Part shown: one piece after another, positions 28,701-38,968 of the stretch
Position numbering within the stretch: the stretch's first letter is position 1
Layout: every line of letters starts with the position of its first letter
Source: Cutibacterium modestum
Lineage (GTDB): Bacteria; Actinomycetota; Actinomycetes; Propionibacteriales; Propionibacteriaceae
Direction: 5' to 3'
Length of the DNA stretch: 64,000 nucleotides
Assembly (NCBI RefSeq): GCF_008326345.1
Contig: NZ_BJEN01000003.1
Coordinates: forward strand, 434,001-498,000
Position numbers and translations under genes: made by a program
Notes under the pieces: generated by a model
Told to the model about the DNA's origin: nothing
Seen by the model: the letters and a program-made list of their open reading frames with translations, nothing else
Database searches by the model: none

Positions 28701-31700
28701 GCGGTCATCGTCGTGGCCGCTGACCAGTCTTTGTCGGGCATGCCCGGCAGGTACCATCCGGCGCGTTCGCCGTACAGGCCACCGTTGTTGTACATCGTTC
28801 GGGCGGTGTCGCCGGTCTGTCCAGTGCTCAGCGCACCACGGACCCGCCAGGTGACCGGCCCTTTGGCAGGCAGGCTGGCGGAGTTGAGACCGCGGGACTG
28901 ACGTGACAACCCGTTGTCGGACCAGTCGAGGTTCTGGCCGAGGTTGTGGACGACGACCGAGAGGACGACTGGATCACCGGCCTTGACTGAGGAGGGGAGT
29001 TCGATGCTCGTCGTATTTCCGATCGCGCGATGAGCACCGGCGTAAGCGCCGTTGATCCAAACCTGCATGAAGGCTGGGTCGACGCCATTGGGCGCGGCTG
29101 CGCCTTGACCGCCGTTGGCATTGAGTTTGAGTGTACGCGTTGTGCCTGCGGTGAAATGGGCACGGTACCAGACTGAACCTTCATAGAAGCCGAGAAGATT
29201 CGAATCTAGGGCGGCACCGCCGAGCGTCGGCTTCTGCCATGGCGTGCGTCCTGTCGTGGAGTTGGCAATTTTCCACGCCGAGTCGTCGTAACCCTTGGCG
29301 GCCTCCGGAGCGCCCGTCCTGGAGACCCAGTGCAGGGTGGGGACGGAAACGGCGTCCGGGCCGGGCACTGGGGCATCGGTGAGACGTGGCAAGGGTTGGC
29401 CGTTCCAGCTTGCCGAGGTGATGGCGGCGTCCGGGATGACGGAGACGGTACTGGGCTTGGCCATCTGGCCGGTCAAGGCGACGGTGCTGCCGTTCGTAAC
29501 GGCCTGGCCGGCGAGGTAGGCACCCTCAACGTCGGTGTGCACCGTGCGGCCGTTCAGGGTGCTCTCGAGTTGCCAGGTGGTGCGGGCGCTCTGACGGTCG
29601 ATGACGCGCAAGGTCAAGGCGCCGTTGTCCTCACCGATGCGGATGTCGGATGGGGTACTGGTGTGGGTGTAGTCGAGGCGGAGCTGACCGGTGGTTGCGT
29701 TCCAGACGGTCCGCACACCGGGTCCCCTGACTGTGGGCTCGGAAGATCCTGCCTTGAACTGTAGGACGGTCTCGCCCGGGTCACCGCGGTGGCCGACGAG
29801 GTACTCAACGGTGCCGCGTCCAGAGGTGACGACCGGGGCACCGAACGGCTGGGAAGTGGTGTAAAGCACCTTGTGGTTGCCGATGGAGAAATCGGCGGCC
29901 ATCATGAGAGCGTCACGGCCGTGCAGGTGAAGGGTCGTGGACGTGTCCTGCGGAATACGGGCCCATTGCCGGGCCGGGTTCGAGGGCTTCTCATCGTGGG
30001 CGTCCGCCGCTGGGTCGTCGATGACGCGCAGGGCGTCGAGGCTGACGATGGTGCCCTCGCCGCCTTGTGCTGCCTTGCCGAGATTGGTGACCGTGAGGGT
30101 GTGGTGCCGCTGGACAGGCCGGTGAATTCGTGAAGTACCTTTTGGGTGGGGCGGTTCTGGTCGGAGTTGACGTGACCAGTCGCTTCGACCGGGGCGGCAT
30201 CATCGACGCGGAGGGAAACCATGCCGTGATCGGTGCCGGTACCAGAGACGACGGAGATCCCGGTACCGCTGAAGGTGAAGATCGCGGTGTCCCCCTTGCG
30301 GGATGAGACCGTCACGGTTCGGCCCGAGGCGCCGGGATCACTACGCTGCACCCACGGGCCCTGGTACGAGATGGCGGGGTCGCGGTCATCGACGACGTGC
30401 TGGCGGTTGGTGGAACTGCTGGAATCAAGATCGAGGGGGGTAGTGAAAGTAGTGTCGGTTGTTGCGTTGGAGTCGCTCAGCCGGAAGCCGATGAAGCGTG
30501 GCCCGGTTTTGCCGATGGTGCGCTGGTACGCGTGGACGGGGGAGCCCTTGACGTCTTTGGGCTCGGAGGCACTCACCGGATTGGTGGCTGCCAGCCATGG
30601 TAGGGCGCGCTGGAAGTAACCGATCTCTTTCTGCACGGCGAATTTGTCGGTGAGGGTGCGTTCTTCGTTGAGAGCCGCGCCGTAGTCGTAGGAGGTGAAG
30701 CCGGAAGCAGGGGCCCCGGTCCATCCCCAGTTCGTCCCGCCCTCGAGCATGTAGTAGTTGAATGCCGTTACGCCATTGCCAATGGTGGAGGCGCCCCATT
30801 GCCGGGTGAACGCGGGATCGGCGAACTTGGCGCAGGTGCTGGGGGTGAAGGGAGCGCCCCACGGAGTGAAGGCTCCGCCCTGGGCTTCAGTGATGAACTG
30901 TGGAGTGGTGGGAGCCATGGCCCGGAACTCGGCTTCGTGGTCACTCAAGGTGTTGCGCTTGCCGTTGCATGTGAAGCCCAATGGGTAGGAGTCGTAAGCG
31001 TAGAAGTCGGTGCCGTACTTCGAGGTGTCGGAGAAGCGCCCGCCCATCGAGTAGTCGTTGGTGAATAGCGGGACGGTGATGCCGTCGGCCTTGACGTAGC
31101 TCGTCAGTGCCTTAAGGAATGCGGATCGATCGGAGTTTTCGTCGAGCAGCTCGTTCTCCACCTGGTACATGAGCAGGGAGCCGCCACCGGTCGTCACCTG
31201 GTGCTTGCGGGCGATGGCGTCGAAAGCGTGCAGCCACTGCTTCGAACGCGCCAAGTTCGCGGTGCTACGCAGAGGTCCAGGCTGGTTGCTCATGGTGGCG
31301 GGGAGACCACCCATGGAGATTTCGGCGTTGATGTAGGGGCCGGGGCGGGCGATGACGTATAGGCCTTCCTCCTCGGCGATGGTGAGTAGTTTGTCGATGT
31401 CCTTGATGCCGGAGAAGTCGAAGCTGCCGTTCATGGATTCTTGGTGCAGGCCCCAGAAGAAGTACAGCGAGACGGCGTTGAAGCCATTTGCGCGGGCCTT
31501 GCGCATGACGTCGCGCCACGCCTGTTGGGAGGGGAGGCGCCAGTAGTGCAGTTCTCCCGACCATATCGACAACCGTTTGCCGTCCACGGTGAACGAGTGC
31601 TTGTCCCAAGCGACCTTGTGGGCCCTTCCGTCGTTGCCTGGGAAGGTGTAAGGCACGGCTTGCGTCATCTTCGGCGCCTGTGACGGTGACATTGCCGCAG

Positions 31701-31815
31701 CTGTGTCAGGTGTGGCGGCAAAGGAGGTCGAGGCACAGGCGACCGCGGTCAGTGCAGCCACCGCTGTGGATACGGAATGGCGATGCTCAGCTTTGCGCAT
31801 GGACGGCTCCGTCAT
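25717..31815 (-). pseudogene. Giant secreted glycosidase GH35-GH20-CBM32, frameshifted
   Basis: Intact, this would be about 2,030 residues. From ATG 31815: signal peptide (VSTAVAALTAVACASTSFAAT), then a GH35 beta-galactosidase domain at residues about 75-410 with acid/base Glu in YQVENE and nucleophile in FITEAQGG. Jelly-roll domains follow, then a GH20 N-terminal domain, a GH20 catalytic domain (HMHLADDQGWR, VPEIDSPAHS, AEIGWTP), linker domains and an F5/8C (CBM32) module with DGDPNTFWHSRW. An LPATG followed by Arg-stop ends the frame. Indels occur near 30100 (one base lost), 27928 (one lost), 27848 (one gained) and 27035. The GH35 catalytic domain is complete in the first 637-codon segment, so a truncated galactosidase could still be made. 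Substrate would be a Gal/HexNAc host glycan (inference). Confidence 0.85.
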
Positions 31816-31891
31816 GTGGACGAACCACCTCTCGGTGGGCGCGGGGCGTCAGTGCCTCACGCGCAGTCGAAGCTATCAGCGGTGTGCGGGA

Positions 31892-31905
31892 GCTTGAGTT
31901 CAAGC
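31892..31905 (-). promoter_or_regulatory. Candidate operator upstream of the glycosidase
   Basis: The palindrome GCTTGA-gt-TCAAGC lies 77 bases before the ATG of the glycosidase pseudogene. Its size and symmetry suit a LacI- or GntR-type repressor. A second inverted repeat TCCGG-n9-CCGGA is nearby at about 31933-31951. No regulator gene is adjacent. Confidence 0.3.
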
Positions 31906-31974
31906 GCTCAGCACGGGTGCACGTTCATGCAGTCCGGTATGATTTGCCGGACACGTTGGTTCAGGGTAGATCAC

Positions 31975-32002
31975 TGGCCGCGTCCCTGTGTGGACGCGGC
32001 CA
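31975..32002 (-). terminator. Terminator downstream of sodA
   Basis: A perfect 11-bp stem (TGGCCGCGTCC / GGACGCGGCCA) with loop CTGTGT lies 40 bases after the sodA stop on the minus strand, separating sodA from the glycosidase. Confidence 0.7.
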
Positions 32003-32042
32003 TGGCGATGAAGGATGTGCCGGGATTCTCCGGACTTGGGGA

Positions 32043-32660
32043 TCAGAACAGACCTGTGATGGAACGAGCCTTGGTGAACCGCTGCTCGGCGTCAGCCCAG
32101 TTGACGACGTTCCACCAAGCGGTGACGTAATCGGCCTTAACGTTCTGGTACTGCAGGTAGTAAGCGTGCTCCCACATGTCGAGCTGGACGACCGGGATCT
32201 GGGTTGACGGCAGGTTGCCCTGATGGTCGAACAGCTGCATGGTGTTGAGGCGCTGACCCATCACATCCCATACGAGCATGCCCCAGCCGGAGCCCTGAAC
32301 GCCTTTGGCGGTCTCTTCAAACTGCTTCTTGTACCCGTCGAAGGAGCCGAAGAATTCGTCGATGGCGGCGGCGAGATCAGTGCCCTCGGGACGGTCACCG
32401 CCGGTGGGGGACATGTTCTTCCAGAAGACGGAGTGGTTGATGTGCCCACCGAGGTTGAACGCCAAGTCCTTCTCGAGTTTGTTGATGGAGCTGAAGTCGC
32501 CCTTCTCGCGGGCCTCGGCCAGCTTGTCCAGGGCAGTGTTGGCGCCCTGCACGTAGGTGTTGTGGTGCTTGTCATGGTGCAGTTCCATGATCTTGCCCGA
32601 GATGTGGGGCTCCAGTGCGCCGTAGTCGTAGTCGAGATCGGGAAGGGTGTAAACAGCCAT
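32043..32660 (-). CDS. sodA: Superoxide dismutase, Fe/Mn type
   Basis: A 205-residue SOD starting at ATG 32660 ([33 protein letters not shown]) behind AGGAGGAAG; a longer opening upstream lacks a ribosome binding site. Metal ligands are the His in ELHHDKHH, the His in [10 protein letters not shown] and Asp/His in LDMWEHAYY. Length is normal. Propionibacterial SODs of this family are known to work with Fe or Mn; which metal is used cannot be read from sequence. Monocistronic, with a terminator downstream. Confidence 0.97.
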   Translation of the reverse strand: MAVYTLPDLDYDYGALEPHISGKIMELHHDKHHNTYVQGANTALDKLAEAREKGDFSSINKLEKDLAFNLGGHINHSVFWKNMSPTGGDRPEGTDLAAAIDEFFGSFDGYKKQFEETAKGVQGSGWGMLVWDVMGQRLNTMQLFDHQGNLPSTQIPVVQLDMWEHAYYLQYQNVKADYVTAWWNVVNWADAEQRFTKARSITGLF

Positions 32661-33187
32661 TCTTCCTCCTGATGGAACGAGATGCGTCATGACGTCCGCC
32701 ATGACGTGGCCCCTGGCGGAGCCGCGTGTTCGGTACAACACCGATACGTCCTCCATCATTCCCACAACTGCGACATTTTTCACGCACTGTGGACGAATTG
32801 GTCCTGTTCGGCCGTAGCCGACGAGGTACGGGGATTCATAGGTGTGTCCGTACGGTTGCCAACAACTGAGGCTGATGGAGGCGATAACGGCAGCGCCACG
32901 CCTCGCGGCTGTTGCAGTCCGAACTAGGGAAGATCCCCTGAGTAAGGCGATACTAACTTTCAGGCTACTACTCAGACATCACCTTGATTCGTGATGGACG
33001 GTTTGCTCACACTGGTGTCTTCCGCCACCATCCCTCTGACAAGGGTATTCAGTTAAAGCCCGTGATTGTCCCCATCCTGGGGGTGTGTGAGCTAGAGCGT
33101 TCTGAGCGGCCTTACGGCGCTGTACAGGGGCGGCGACCGGCACCTTTTGACGTGTGACTTGTAAGACTGCCCCTTTGAGATGATGTG
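32661..33187. other. Divergent intergenic region sodA / ABC exporter
   Basis: About 530 bases with no supported gene. It should carry promoters for sodA (leftward) and the ABC genes (rightward). An inverted repeat CTGAGTA (32938-32944) and TACTCAG (32969-32975) flanks a TACTAACTTT-containing stretch. Nothing else is recognised. Confidence 0.4.
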
Positions 33188-34030
33188 ATGAGTAGTATGA
33201 GTGATGACCCTACCGGATCCCGGACCATCCCGAAGACAGCCGCTCCCGCACCCGCGGACATCCAGCCATCGGACCAACCGGCGGTCATGATAGAGGGGCT
33301 GACCAAGCGGTTCGGACCCAAGGTCGCCGTCGACAACTTAACGATGTGGGTTCCGCGCGGCTCGATGTTCGGCTTCGTCGGCCCTAATGGTGCCGGCAAG
33401 ACGACGACCCTGTCGATGGTTACCGGGCTGCTTCGGCCTGACAGTGGCCATGTTCAGGTGTTGGGCCATGACGTCTGGGCCGATCCGGTTGCGGCTAAGG
33501 CTCAGATGGGCGTCTTGCCCGACGGAATGAAAACCTTCGACCGGCTCTCCGGGCGAGAACTTCTTCACTTCTGCAGCATGCTGCACCGTCTTGACGAGGT
33601 CACAGTCAATGAACGCACCGACGGGCTTCTCGATGCTCTTGGCCTCACGGAATCCGCGAGCACTCTGGTCTGCGACTACTCCGCCGGCATGACCAAAAAG
33701 ATCGGCCTGGCCTGCGCTCTTATCTCTGACCCTGCACTCCTCATCCTTGACGAGCCTTTCGAGTCCGTCGACCCCGTCTCTGGTCAGACGATCCGCGTGA
33801 TCCTGCGTCGCTTCGTCGAGGGCGGCGGGACGGTCGTCATCTCCAGCCACGTCATGGAACTTGTTGAGTCCCTGTGTGACTCGGTGGCCGTCATCGCCCG
33901 GGGGCGCTTGCAAGCAATCGGAGCCCTTGACGATGTCCGTCAGGGCAAGTCACTCCAGGATAGGTTTGTCGAACTGGTCGGTGGGAACGCTAATACGGGG
34001 GAGGGACTCACGTGGTTGCGCAAGTCCTGA
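33188..34030 (+). CDS. ABC transporter ATP-binding protein
   Basis: About 280 residues. Walker A GPNGAGKTT, a C-loop YSAGMTKK in place of the usual LSGGQ, Walker B LLILDEPFE and a switch His (VISSHVME) are present. It belongs to the ABC-2/CcmA-like group that pairs with a separate membrane subunit. The start is either ATG 33188 or ATG 33197; GTG 33185 is also in frame. The 3' end overlaps the GTG of the permease gene by 19 bases, so the two are coupled. Confidence 0.9.
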   Translation: MSSMSDDPTGSRTIPKTAAPAPADIQPSDQPAVMIEGLTKRFGPKVAVDNLTMWVPRGSMFGFVGPNGAGKTTTLSMVTGLLRPDSGHVQVLGHDVWADPVAAKAQMGVLPDGMKTFDRLSGRELLHFCSMLHRLDEVTVNERTDGLLDALGLTESASTLVCDYSAGMTKKIGLACALISDPALLILDEPFESVDPVSGQTIRVILRRFVEGGGTVVISSHVMELVESLCDSVAVIARGRLQAIGALDDVRQGKSLQDRFVELVGGNANTGEGLTWLRKS

Positions 34031-35631
34031 AATACCAGTGGGGCACCACCCTGGCCCCCTTCCGTAAAGGTGCCAGGGCGGCCGAGACCATCGGACTGAT
34101 CTTCCTCATTCTGATGTCCTTGTTCTTGGGCGGGAACTACTTCGCTTACGTGTGGTTAGCCGGGCAACTTGGCACTGATCCGCGCGGTTCCACCACCACT
34201 GTGGCAGGGGCCTCGCTCATCGTCTTCTGGATCATTCTGCCGGTGCTTTTTGGTGCCCAGCCCACCTACACCGACCCGTGGCGATACGCAGTCTTTCCCA
34301 GGCGAGCGAAAGAACTCATGCCCGCCTTCGTTATCGTCGCGCTGTTGAGCTGGGGAGGGATCGTCACCCTCATAGCATCGGCCTCACACGTCCTGACATG
34401 GTCGGGGGCCGGAGCCGTCGCGATGGCGGCGGCTGTGCTCGGTGTCCTGTTGGGATGGACTGCGGCCATAATCGCGTCGGGTCTCCTGCTGGCAGCGATG
34501 TCGGCTGTGTTGGCGAAGCGTCGATTCCGCGAGGCCATGATGGTTTTCGTTGTGCTGCTGTGTTGTGGCCTTGGCGTCGGGATGCAGGTTGTGACGAGGA
34601 CTGACGCAACCACCCACACGATTCCGGTCAACGTTGGGCAAATCGTTGGATGGACCCCGTTGGGTTGGGCCTGGTCACTGCCGTGGGAGGCTGCCGATGG
34701 TCGCTGGTTAGCTTTCGTCGTCAAGCTCGTCGCCGGCGTCGCCGTAGTCGGTGTCATGGTGTGGGCCTGGCAGGTCCTCGTCGCGCGTCGCCTCGTTGCA
34801 CCAGTTGGGGACGGCGGAAGCGTCGAGAAAGTGAAGGCGGCGAGCCGGATCGACCGAATTTTGCCGGCCACCCCGACCGGGGCTATTACTGGGCGCACTC
34901 TGAGGTACCTGAAGCGAGACCCTCGAATGATTTCGGTGATACTCAACACTTTCCTCGTCCCGGTTCTGGTTGGTCTTCCGATGCTCGTCAACGCGGGAGA
35001 GGAGGCGCACGATCCGCAGACTGCCGTCATCATGACTGCGATTCCCTTCGCCACGATGCTCGTGGCGACGCCGTTGTACTGCGGGTCACTCATCAGCTAC
35101 GACGGGACAGCGCTGTGGCACCACATCGAGGCGTCGGTCACGGGTGTTGAAGACCGACGCGGCCGCGCGATTGCTTATCTTTTTGTCACCATGCCGGTCA
35201 GCTTGGTGTTGTCCGTCGCTATCACGGGATGGTGTGGTCACTGGGAGTTATTGCCGGTAGTAATAACAGAGGCTTTAGGGGCTCTCCTACTCTCGACCGG
35301 GATCGGCTCGTGGATGGGTGTCGTCAATCCGATGCGTATTGCGGAGAATCGCAAGGGCAGCGGGTTCAGCTCAGGGTCAGGATCATCTGCCGGTGCCGGC
35401 TGTCTCGGTGCTTTGATCGGTATGGTGTCAGGTTTTCTTGTTGCCATCCCCATGATCGTCCTTGTGGCGCTTGTGGGGATGTCGGGAAATGCGGGGTGGA
35501 GCATTCTGCTGGCCTGTGTTGCAGGTCTGGGATGGTCCTTCCTGGTGCTACACATCGGGATCACGATGGGCGGACGACGACTCGATCGCAGCTGGAATGA
35601 GGTGCTGACGAAGATCACCCCGGCGGCCTGA
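34012..35631 (+). CDS. ABC transporter permease (large membrane subunit)
   Basis: A 539-residue integral membrane protein with about a dozen hydrophobic segments, e.g. AAETIGLIFLILMSLFLGGNYFAYVWLAG and LVAGVAVVGVMVWAWQVLV. It overlaps the preceding ATPase gene and is therefore its partner. Such large actinobacterial permeases often belong to exporters of lipids or drugs; the substrate here is unknown. No signal peptide or enzymatic domain is seen. Confidence 0.85.
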   Translation: MVAQVLKYQWGTTLAPFRKGARAAETIGLIFLILMSLFLGGNYFAYVWLAGQLGTDPRGSTTTVAGASLIVFWIILPVLFGAQPTYTDPWRYAVFPRRAKELMPAFVIVALLSWGGIVTLIASASHVLTWSGAGAVAMAAAVLGVLLGWTAAIIASGLLLAAMSAVLAKRRFREAMMVFVVLLCCGLGVGMQVVTRTDATTHTIPVNVGQIVGWTPLGWAWSLPWEAADGRWLAFVVKLVAGVAVVGVMVWAWQVLVARRLVAPVGDGGSVEKVKAASRIDRILPATPTGAITGRTLRYLKRDPRMISVILNTFLVPVLVGLPMLVNAGEEAHDPQTAVIMTAIPFATMLVATPLYCGSLISYDGTALWHHIEASVTGVEDRRGRAIAYLFVTMPVSLVLSVAITGWCGHWELLPVVITEALGALLLSTGIGSWMGVVNPMRIAENRKGSGFSSGSGSSAGAGCLGALIGMVSGFLVAIPMIVLVALVGMSGNAGWSILLACVAGLGWSFLVLHIGITMGGRRLDRSWNEVLTKITPAA

Positions 35632-35751
35632 CCTACCCAGCCAGGGTCCCATTTCAGTGCTCTCACTTCTGAGTGCTCCCACGCCAGCATGTGATCATCC
35701 AGCGTTACCATGAAGATGTCTCTTGCGATCAACGACGTTGGAAGAGTGGCG

Positions 35752-36513
35752 ATGACTGAACTACTTGCTGGTCGTACTGCGCTGGTGACCGGTGGAACCG
35801 CTGGAATAGGTCGCGGAATCGCGGAGGTACTCACATCCCACGGCGCCCGTGTCGCCGTGACCGGTGTGACCGAGGGAAGGTGTGTTCAGGCACGCGAAGA
35901 TGGACTCGATGTTTACCAACTCGACGTGCGGGACAAGAAAGCCTGCATTCGCGTGGTAAATGATGTCGCTGCCGAGTTTGGTGGCCTGTCCGTGCTCGTT
36001 GCTAACGCTGGTGTGTACCCCCAGGCCCGTCTCGCCGATCTTGACGACGACCAAATTGACTTCATCTTCGACGTCAATGTCAAGGGCATGATGCACGTCG
36101 TCCAGGCGGCAACGCCAGCCCTGCGTGAATCTGGTCGCGGCCGCATCGTGGTGACCTCGTCCATCACTGGCAATATCACCGGACACCCGGGATGGTCCCA
36201 TTACGGTGCTACCAAGGCGGCACAGATGGGATTCATCCGCTCGGCCGCAATGGAACTAGCACGCGACAAGATCACCGTTAACGCCGTGATGCCGGGCAAC
36301 ATCGTGACCCCAGGTTTGAAGGCACTCGGCGACGCTTACATCGCCGAGATGGCGAAGGCAGTTCCACTGGGGATGCTCGGCGAGGCGACGGATGTCGGAG
36401 AAGCGGTAGCGTATCTCGCCTCCGATGGTGCACGCTATGTGACCGGTCAGTCGATTGTCGTCGACGGTGGGCAGATCCTGCCCGAGGGACCGGACGCGCT
36501 GGCAGAAATGTAG
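35752..36513 (+). CDS. SDR-family oxidoreductase (FabG-like)
   Basis: A 253-residue short-chain dehydrogenase. The dinucleotide motif TGGTAGIG, NAGVY and catalytic Ser...Tyr-x3-Lys (SSITGNITGHPGWSHYGATK) are all present; the C-terminus VTGQSIVVDGGQILPEG is typical. ATG 35752 behind GGAAGAG is preferred over an upstream start at 35710. The substrate is not defined; FabG-type 3-ketoacyl reductases and sugar dehydrogenases share this pattern. Its 3' end overlaps the convergent ECF gene by about 67 bases. Confidence 0.9.
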   Translation: MTELLAGRTALVTGGTAGIGRGIAEVLTSHGARVAVTGVTEGRCVQAREDGLDVYQLDVRDKKACIRVVNDVAAEFGGLSVLVANAGVYPQARLADLDDDQIDFIFDVNVKGMMHVVQAATPALRESGRGRIVVTSSITGNITGHPGWSHYGATKAAQMGFIRSAAMELARDKITVNAVMPGNIVTPGLKALGDAYIAEMAKAVPLGMLGEATDVGEAVAYLASDGARYVTGQSIVVDGGQILPEGPDALAEM

Positions 36514-37316
36514 TCGCCGCCCGCCTCGGCGGCATCTGGCACGAATTGGGCACGTCGGGAAGCCCGCCGTAGTACCCGCAGGATCGGACGTCCTAACAGT
36601 GCCAGACATACCGCATTGGTGAGTGCGCGTCCCAGATTCCATCCCATGGACGTCGCCATGTTGAACAGTACGAAGTGCCACAGATTTGTGAGTGGGGAGG
36701 CGTGCGGGACAAAGGATAGCTGGGTGCTGGTGCCCAGGTTAAAAGGCCAGAAGGCGAAGTCCATCAACCATCCGTAAACGAAGGCTGAGATGAATCCCCA
36801 ACCACACAGCCAGGCGATCTCGGCCCTTCCCCGTGCTCTGGGGAGCAACCCCGCTCCCAGCCCGACGAACCCCGAGGCGATCATCTGGTAAGGCAGCCAC
36901 GGCCCGAAACCAGCGGTGAGCAGGGCCGATGCGAACATCGTTGTGGTGCCGAGGACGAAGCCAAAAGCCGCGCCGAATACCCTTGCCCCGGCAATCATGA
37001 GGATGAAGACGAAGGAGATCCCAGCTATCGACGGGCTGAGAGTGCGTAGTGCCGCCCCACATGCGGTGAGCACGCCGATCATGGCGAGGGCCTTGACGTC
37101 AATCCCATCTGAACTGAGTTGAGAGACCACCACCGCCAACACCACTGGCAGGATCGCCGCGAAGAGAAACGGGGTGCGCGTCTCATAGTCAGCAGCGCTT
37201 CCTGGGTTCAGGAAGAGCGGCCAACAGAAGGCCAGCAGCCCCATGACGGCGGTGACGATGAGCAGCACCCGAGACGTCGTCGAGGTGCGGACGGCGACGT
37301 TCTGCCTGCTGCTCAT
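36447..37316 (-). CDS. ECF transporter substrate-binding membrane subunit (S component)
   Basis: A 289-residue membrane protein with at least six hydrophobic segments (e.g. VLLIVTAVMGLLAFCWPLF, ISFVFILMIAGARVFGAAFGFVLG). Starting at ATG 37316, it overlaps the stop of the double ATPase gene (ATGA). Gene context ATPase-S-T defines an energy-coupling-factor importer for a vitamin or metal. The double ATPase arrangement recalls the YkoDCE type, but the substrate cannot be read here. The last residues overlap the 3' end of the convergent SDR gene. Confidence 0.75.
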   Translation of the reverse strand: MSSRQNVAVRTSTTSRVLLIVTAVMGLLAFCWPLFLNPGSAADYETRTPFLFAAILPVVLAVVVSQLSSDGIDVKALAMIGVLTACGAALRTLSPSIAGISFVFILMIAGARVFGAAFGFVLGTTTMFASALLTAGFGPWLPYQMIASGFVGLGAGLLPRARGRAEIAWLCGWGFISAFVYGWLMDFAFWPFNLGTSTQLSFVPHASPLTNLWHFVLFNMATSMGWNLGRALTNAVCLALLGRPILRVLRRASRRAQFVPDAAEAGGDYISASASGPSGRICPPSTTID

Positions 37317-38968
37317 CGGCGGCCTCCCGCCGGGATGCGTACGAGTCTCTCGACGTCGGCAATCGTCATCACGTCGGCCGGATGAAAAACCTTGGCAATC
37401 TGTGGACTGAACCCGGGCGAGGAGGTACACACTGAGCGCGTGGACCCATCGGCAACAACGTGGCCGGTGGCCATGACGATAGTGCGATCCGTTGTTGTTG
37501 CGGCAAACTCGACGTCGTGGGTGGCCAGTAGCACCGCAGCCGACTCACCCGTAGCGCCGGTGGCAATATCCCTGATGATCCTGGTCAGCTCGATCTTCAT
37601 GGCGTAGTCGAGGCCGCGGGTGGGCTCATCGAGGAGGAGGATGTCGGGGCGACTAGACAGCTGGATCGCTAGCACGAGGGCCAGACGCTGGCCTTCCGAC
37701 ATATCCCGAGGATTGCGATCTTCTGGCAATTCCACACCGAGACGGGACAAGATGTCCCGCGTGGTACCGTCAGGTACTTCAGACTCCTTGTCAGCTTGGG
37801 CGCACTCCTCGGCGACAGTCGGTAAGTAGAGCAGGTCGGAGGCCGACTGCGGTACCAGGCTCACCATCCGGCGAGCGGTTGCGGCGTCGGCCTTGCGGGG
37901 GTCGGCCCAGGAGCCGTCGTGGTTGACTAGCACTTTCCCTGACGACTTCGTCGCCCCCTGGATCGCCCACATGAGAGACGACTTGCCTGATCCATTTCGC
38001 CCCATGAGGCAGGTGATGGTGCCGCATTCCAGCGTGGCCGTTATGGAATCGACGGCGTGCACCGTGCCGTACTTGACCCCAAGCTTCTCCAAACGCAGCA
38101 CCTCGTCGCCGTCGCTCTGCCAGGTCATCGCTTCGGAGGGTTGCGGGGCATGTGGGAGGTCTAGATGCGGGCCGACCCGACGGCGTGCTTCGCGCACCGA
38201 CAACGGGACGGTTTGCCACCCCATGGTGCGGCTCAGGGCAGCTAATGGCGGGACGACGTCAGCGCGGGCTAACACGTCCTCGGGGCGCCCCTGCACTACC
38301 GAACCATCACCGGGTAGCCACCAGACGGCGTCTGCGGCGTGCATGACGCGTTCCAGACGATGCTCGGCGAGGACGACGGTCAGCCCGACGTCATGGACCA
38401 GCGTGGTAATAGAGGCAAGAACGTCTTGGGCTGCCGTCGGATCGAGGGCACTGGTCGGTTCGTCGAGGACAAGAATGCGAGGTTGGGCGGCCAAAACGGC
38501 GGCGATAGCTACCCGCTGTTGCTGGCCTCCAGAAAGGCTCAGCAAGGCCCTGCGGCGCAGATCGGCGATCCCTATGAGGTCCAAGGTTTCCTCGACTCTC
38601 TTGCGCATTACTGACGGCGAAATGCCCAACTGCTCCATGCCGTAGGCGATCTCGTCCTCGACGGTGTCGGTGACGAACCCGGCGACCGGGTTCTGCCCGA
38701 CTACCCCAACAACGTCGGCCAGTTCGCGGGGGCGGTGGGTGCCGGTGTCGCGCCCGGCGACGATCACGGTGCCGTCGAGGCGCCCGCCGCTGAAGTGAGG
38801 GACGATCCCGTTGAGAGCCCCCAGCAGCGTCGATTTGCCGGTGCCGGTGCGCCCGACGACCAGGGTTAGGTCCCCCTCTTCGACGGCGAGATTGATATTT
38901 CTGAGGGTCGGAGTCGAGGCCCCAGGGAGGGTTATCGACACGTTCGACAGGGTGATGACATCGCTCAT
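37313..38968 (-). CDS. ECF transporter ATPase, two fused ABC domains
   Basis: A 551-residue protein with two complete ABC domains. The first has GRTGTGKSTLL, LSLSGGQQQRVAIA and LVLDEPTSALD; the second has GRNGSGKSSLM, MSEGQRLALVLA and LLLDEPTRGLD. Start ATG 38968 (MSDVITLSN) overlaps the T-component stop (ATGA). Both halves look functional, so the single protein can replace the A/A' heterodimer of other ECF transporters. Confidence 0.93.
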   Translation of the reverse strand: MSDVITLSNVSITLPGASTPTLRNINLAVEEGDLTLVVGRTGTGKSTLLGALNGIVPHFSGGRLDGTVIVAGRDTGTHRPRELADVVGVVGQNPVAGFVTDTVEDEIAYGMEQLGISPSVMRKRVEETLDLIGIADLRRRALLSLSGGQQQRVAIAAVLAAQPRILVLDEPTSALDPTAAQDVLASITTLVHDVGLTVVLAEHRLERVMHAADAVWWLPGDGSVVQGRPEDVLARADVVPPLAALSRTMGWQTVPLSVREARRRVGPHLDLPHAPQPSEAMTWQSDGDEVLRLEKLGVKYGTVHAVDSITATLECGTITCLMGRNGSGKSSLMWAIQGATKSSGKVLVNHDGSWADPRKADAATARRMVSLVPQSASDLLYLPTVAEECAQADKESEVPDGTTRDILSRLGVELPEDRNPRDMSEGQRLALVLAIQLSSRPDILLLDEPTRGLDYAMKIELTRIIRDIATGATGESAAVLLATHDVEFAATTTDRTIVMATGHVVADGSTRSVCTSSPGFSPQIAKVFHPADVMTIADVERLVRIPAGGRR

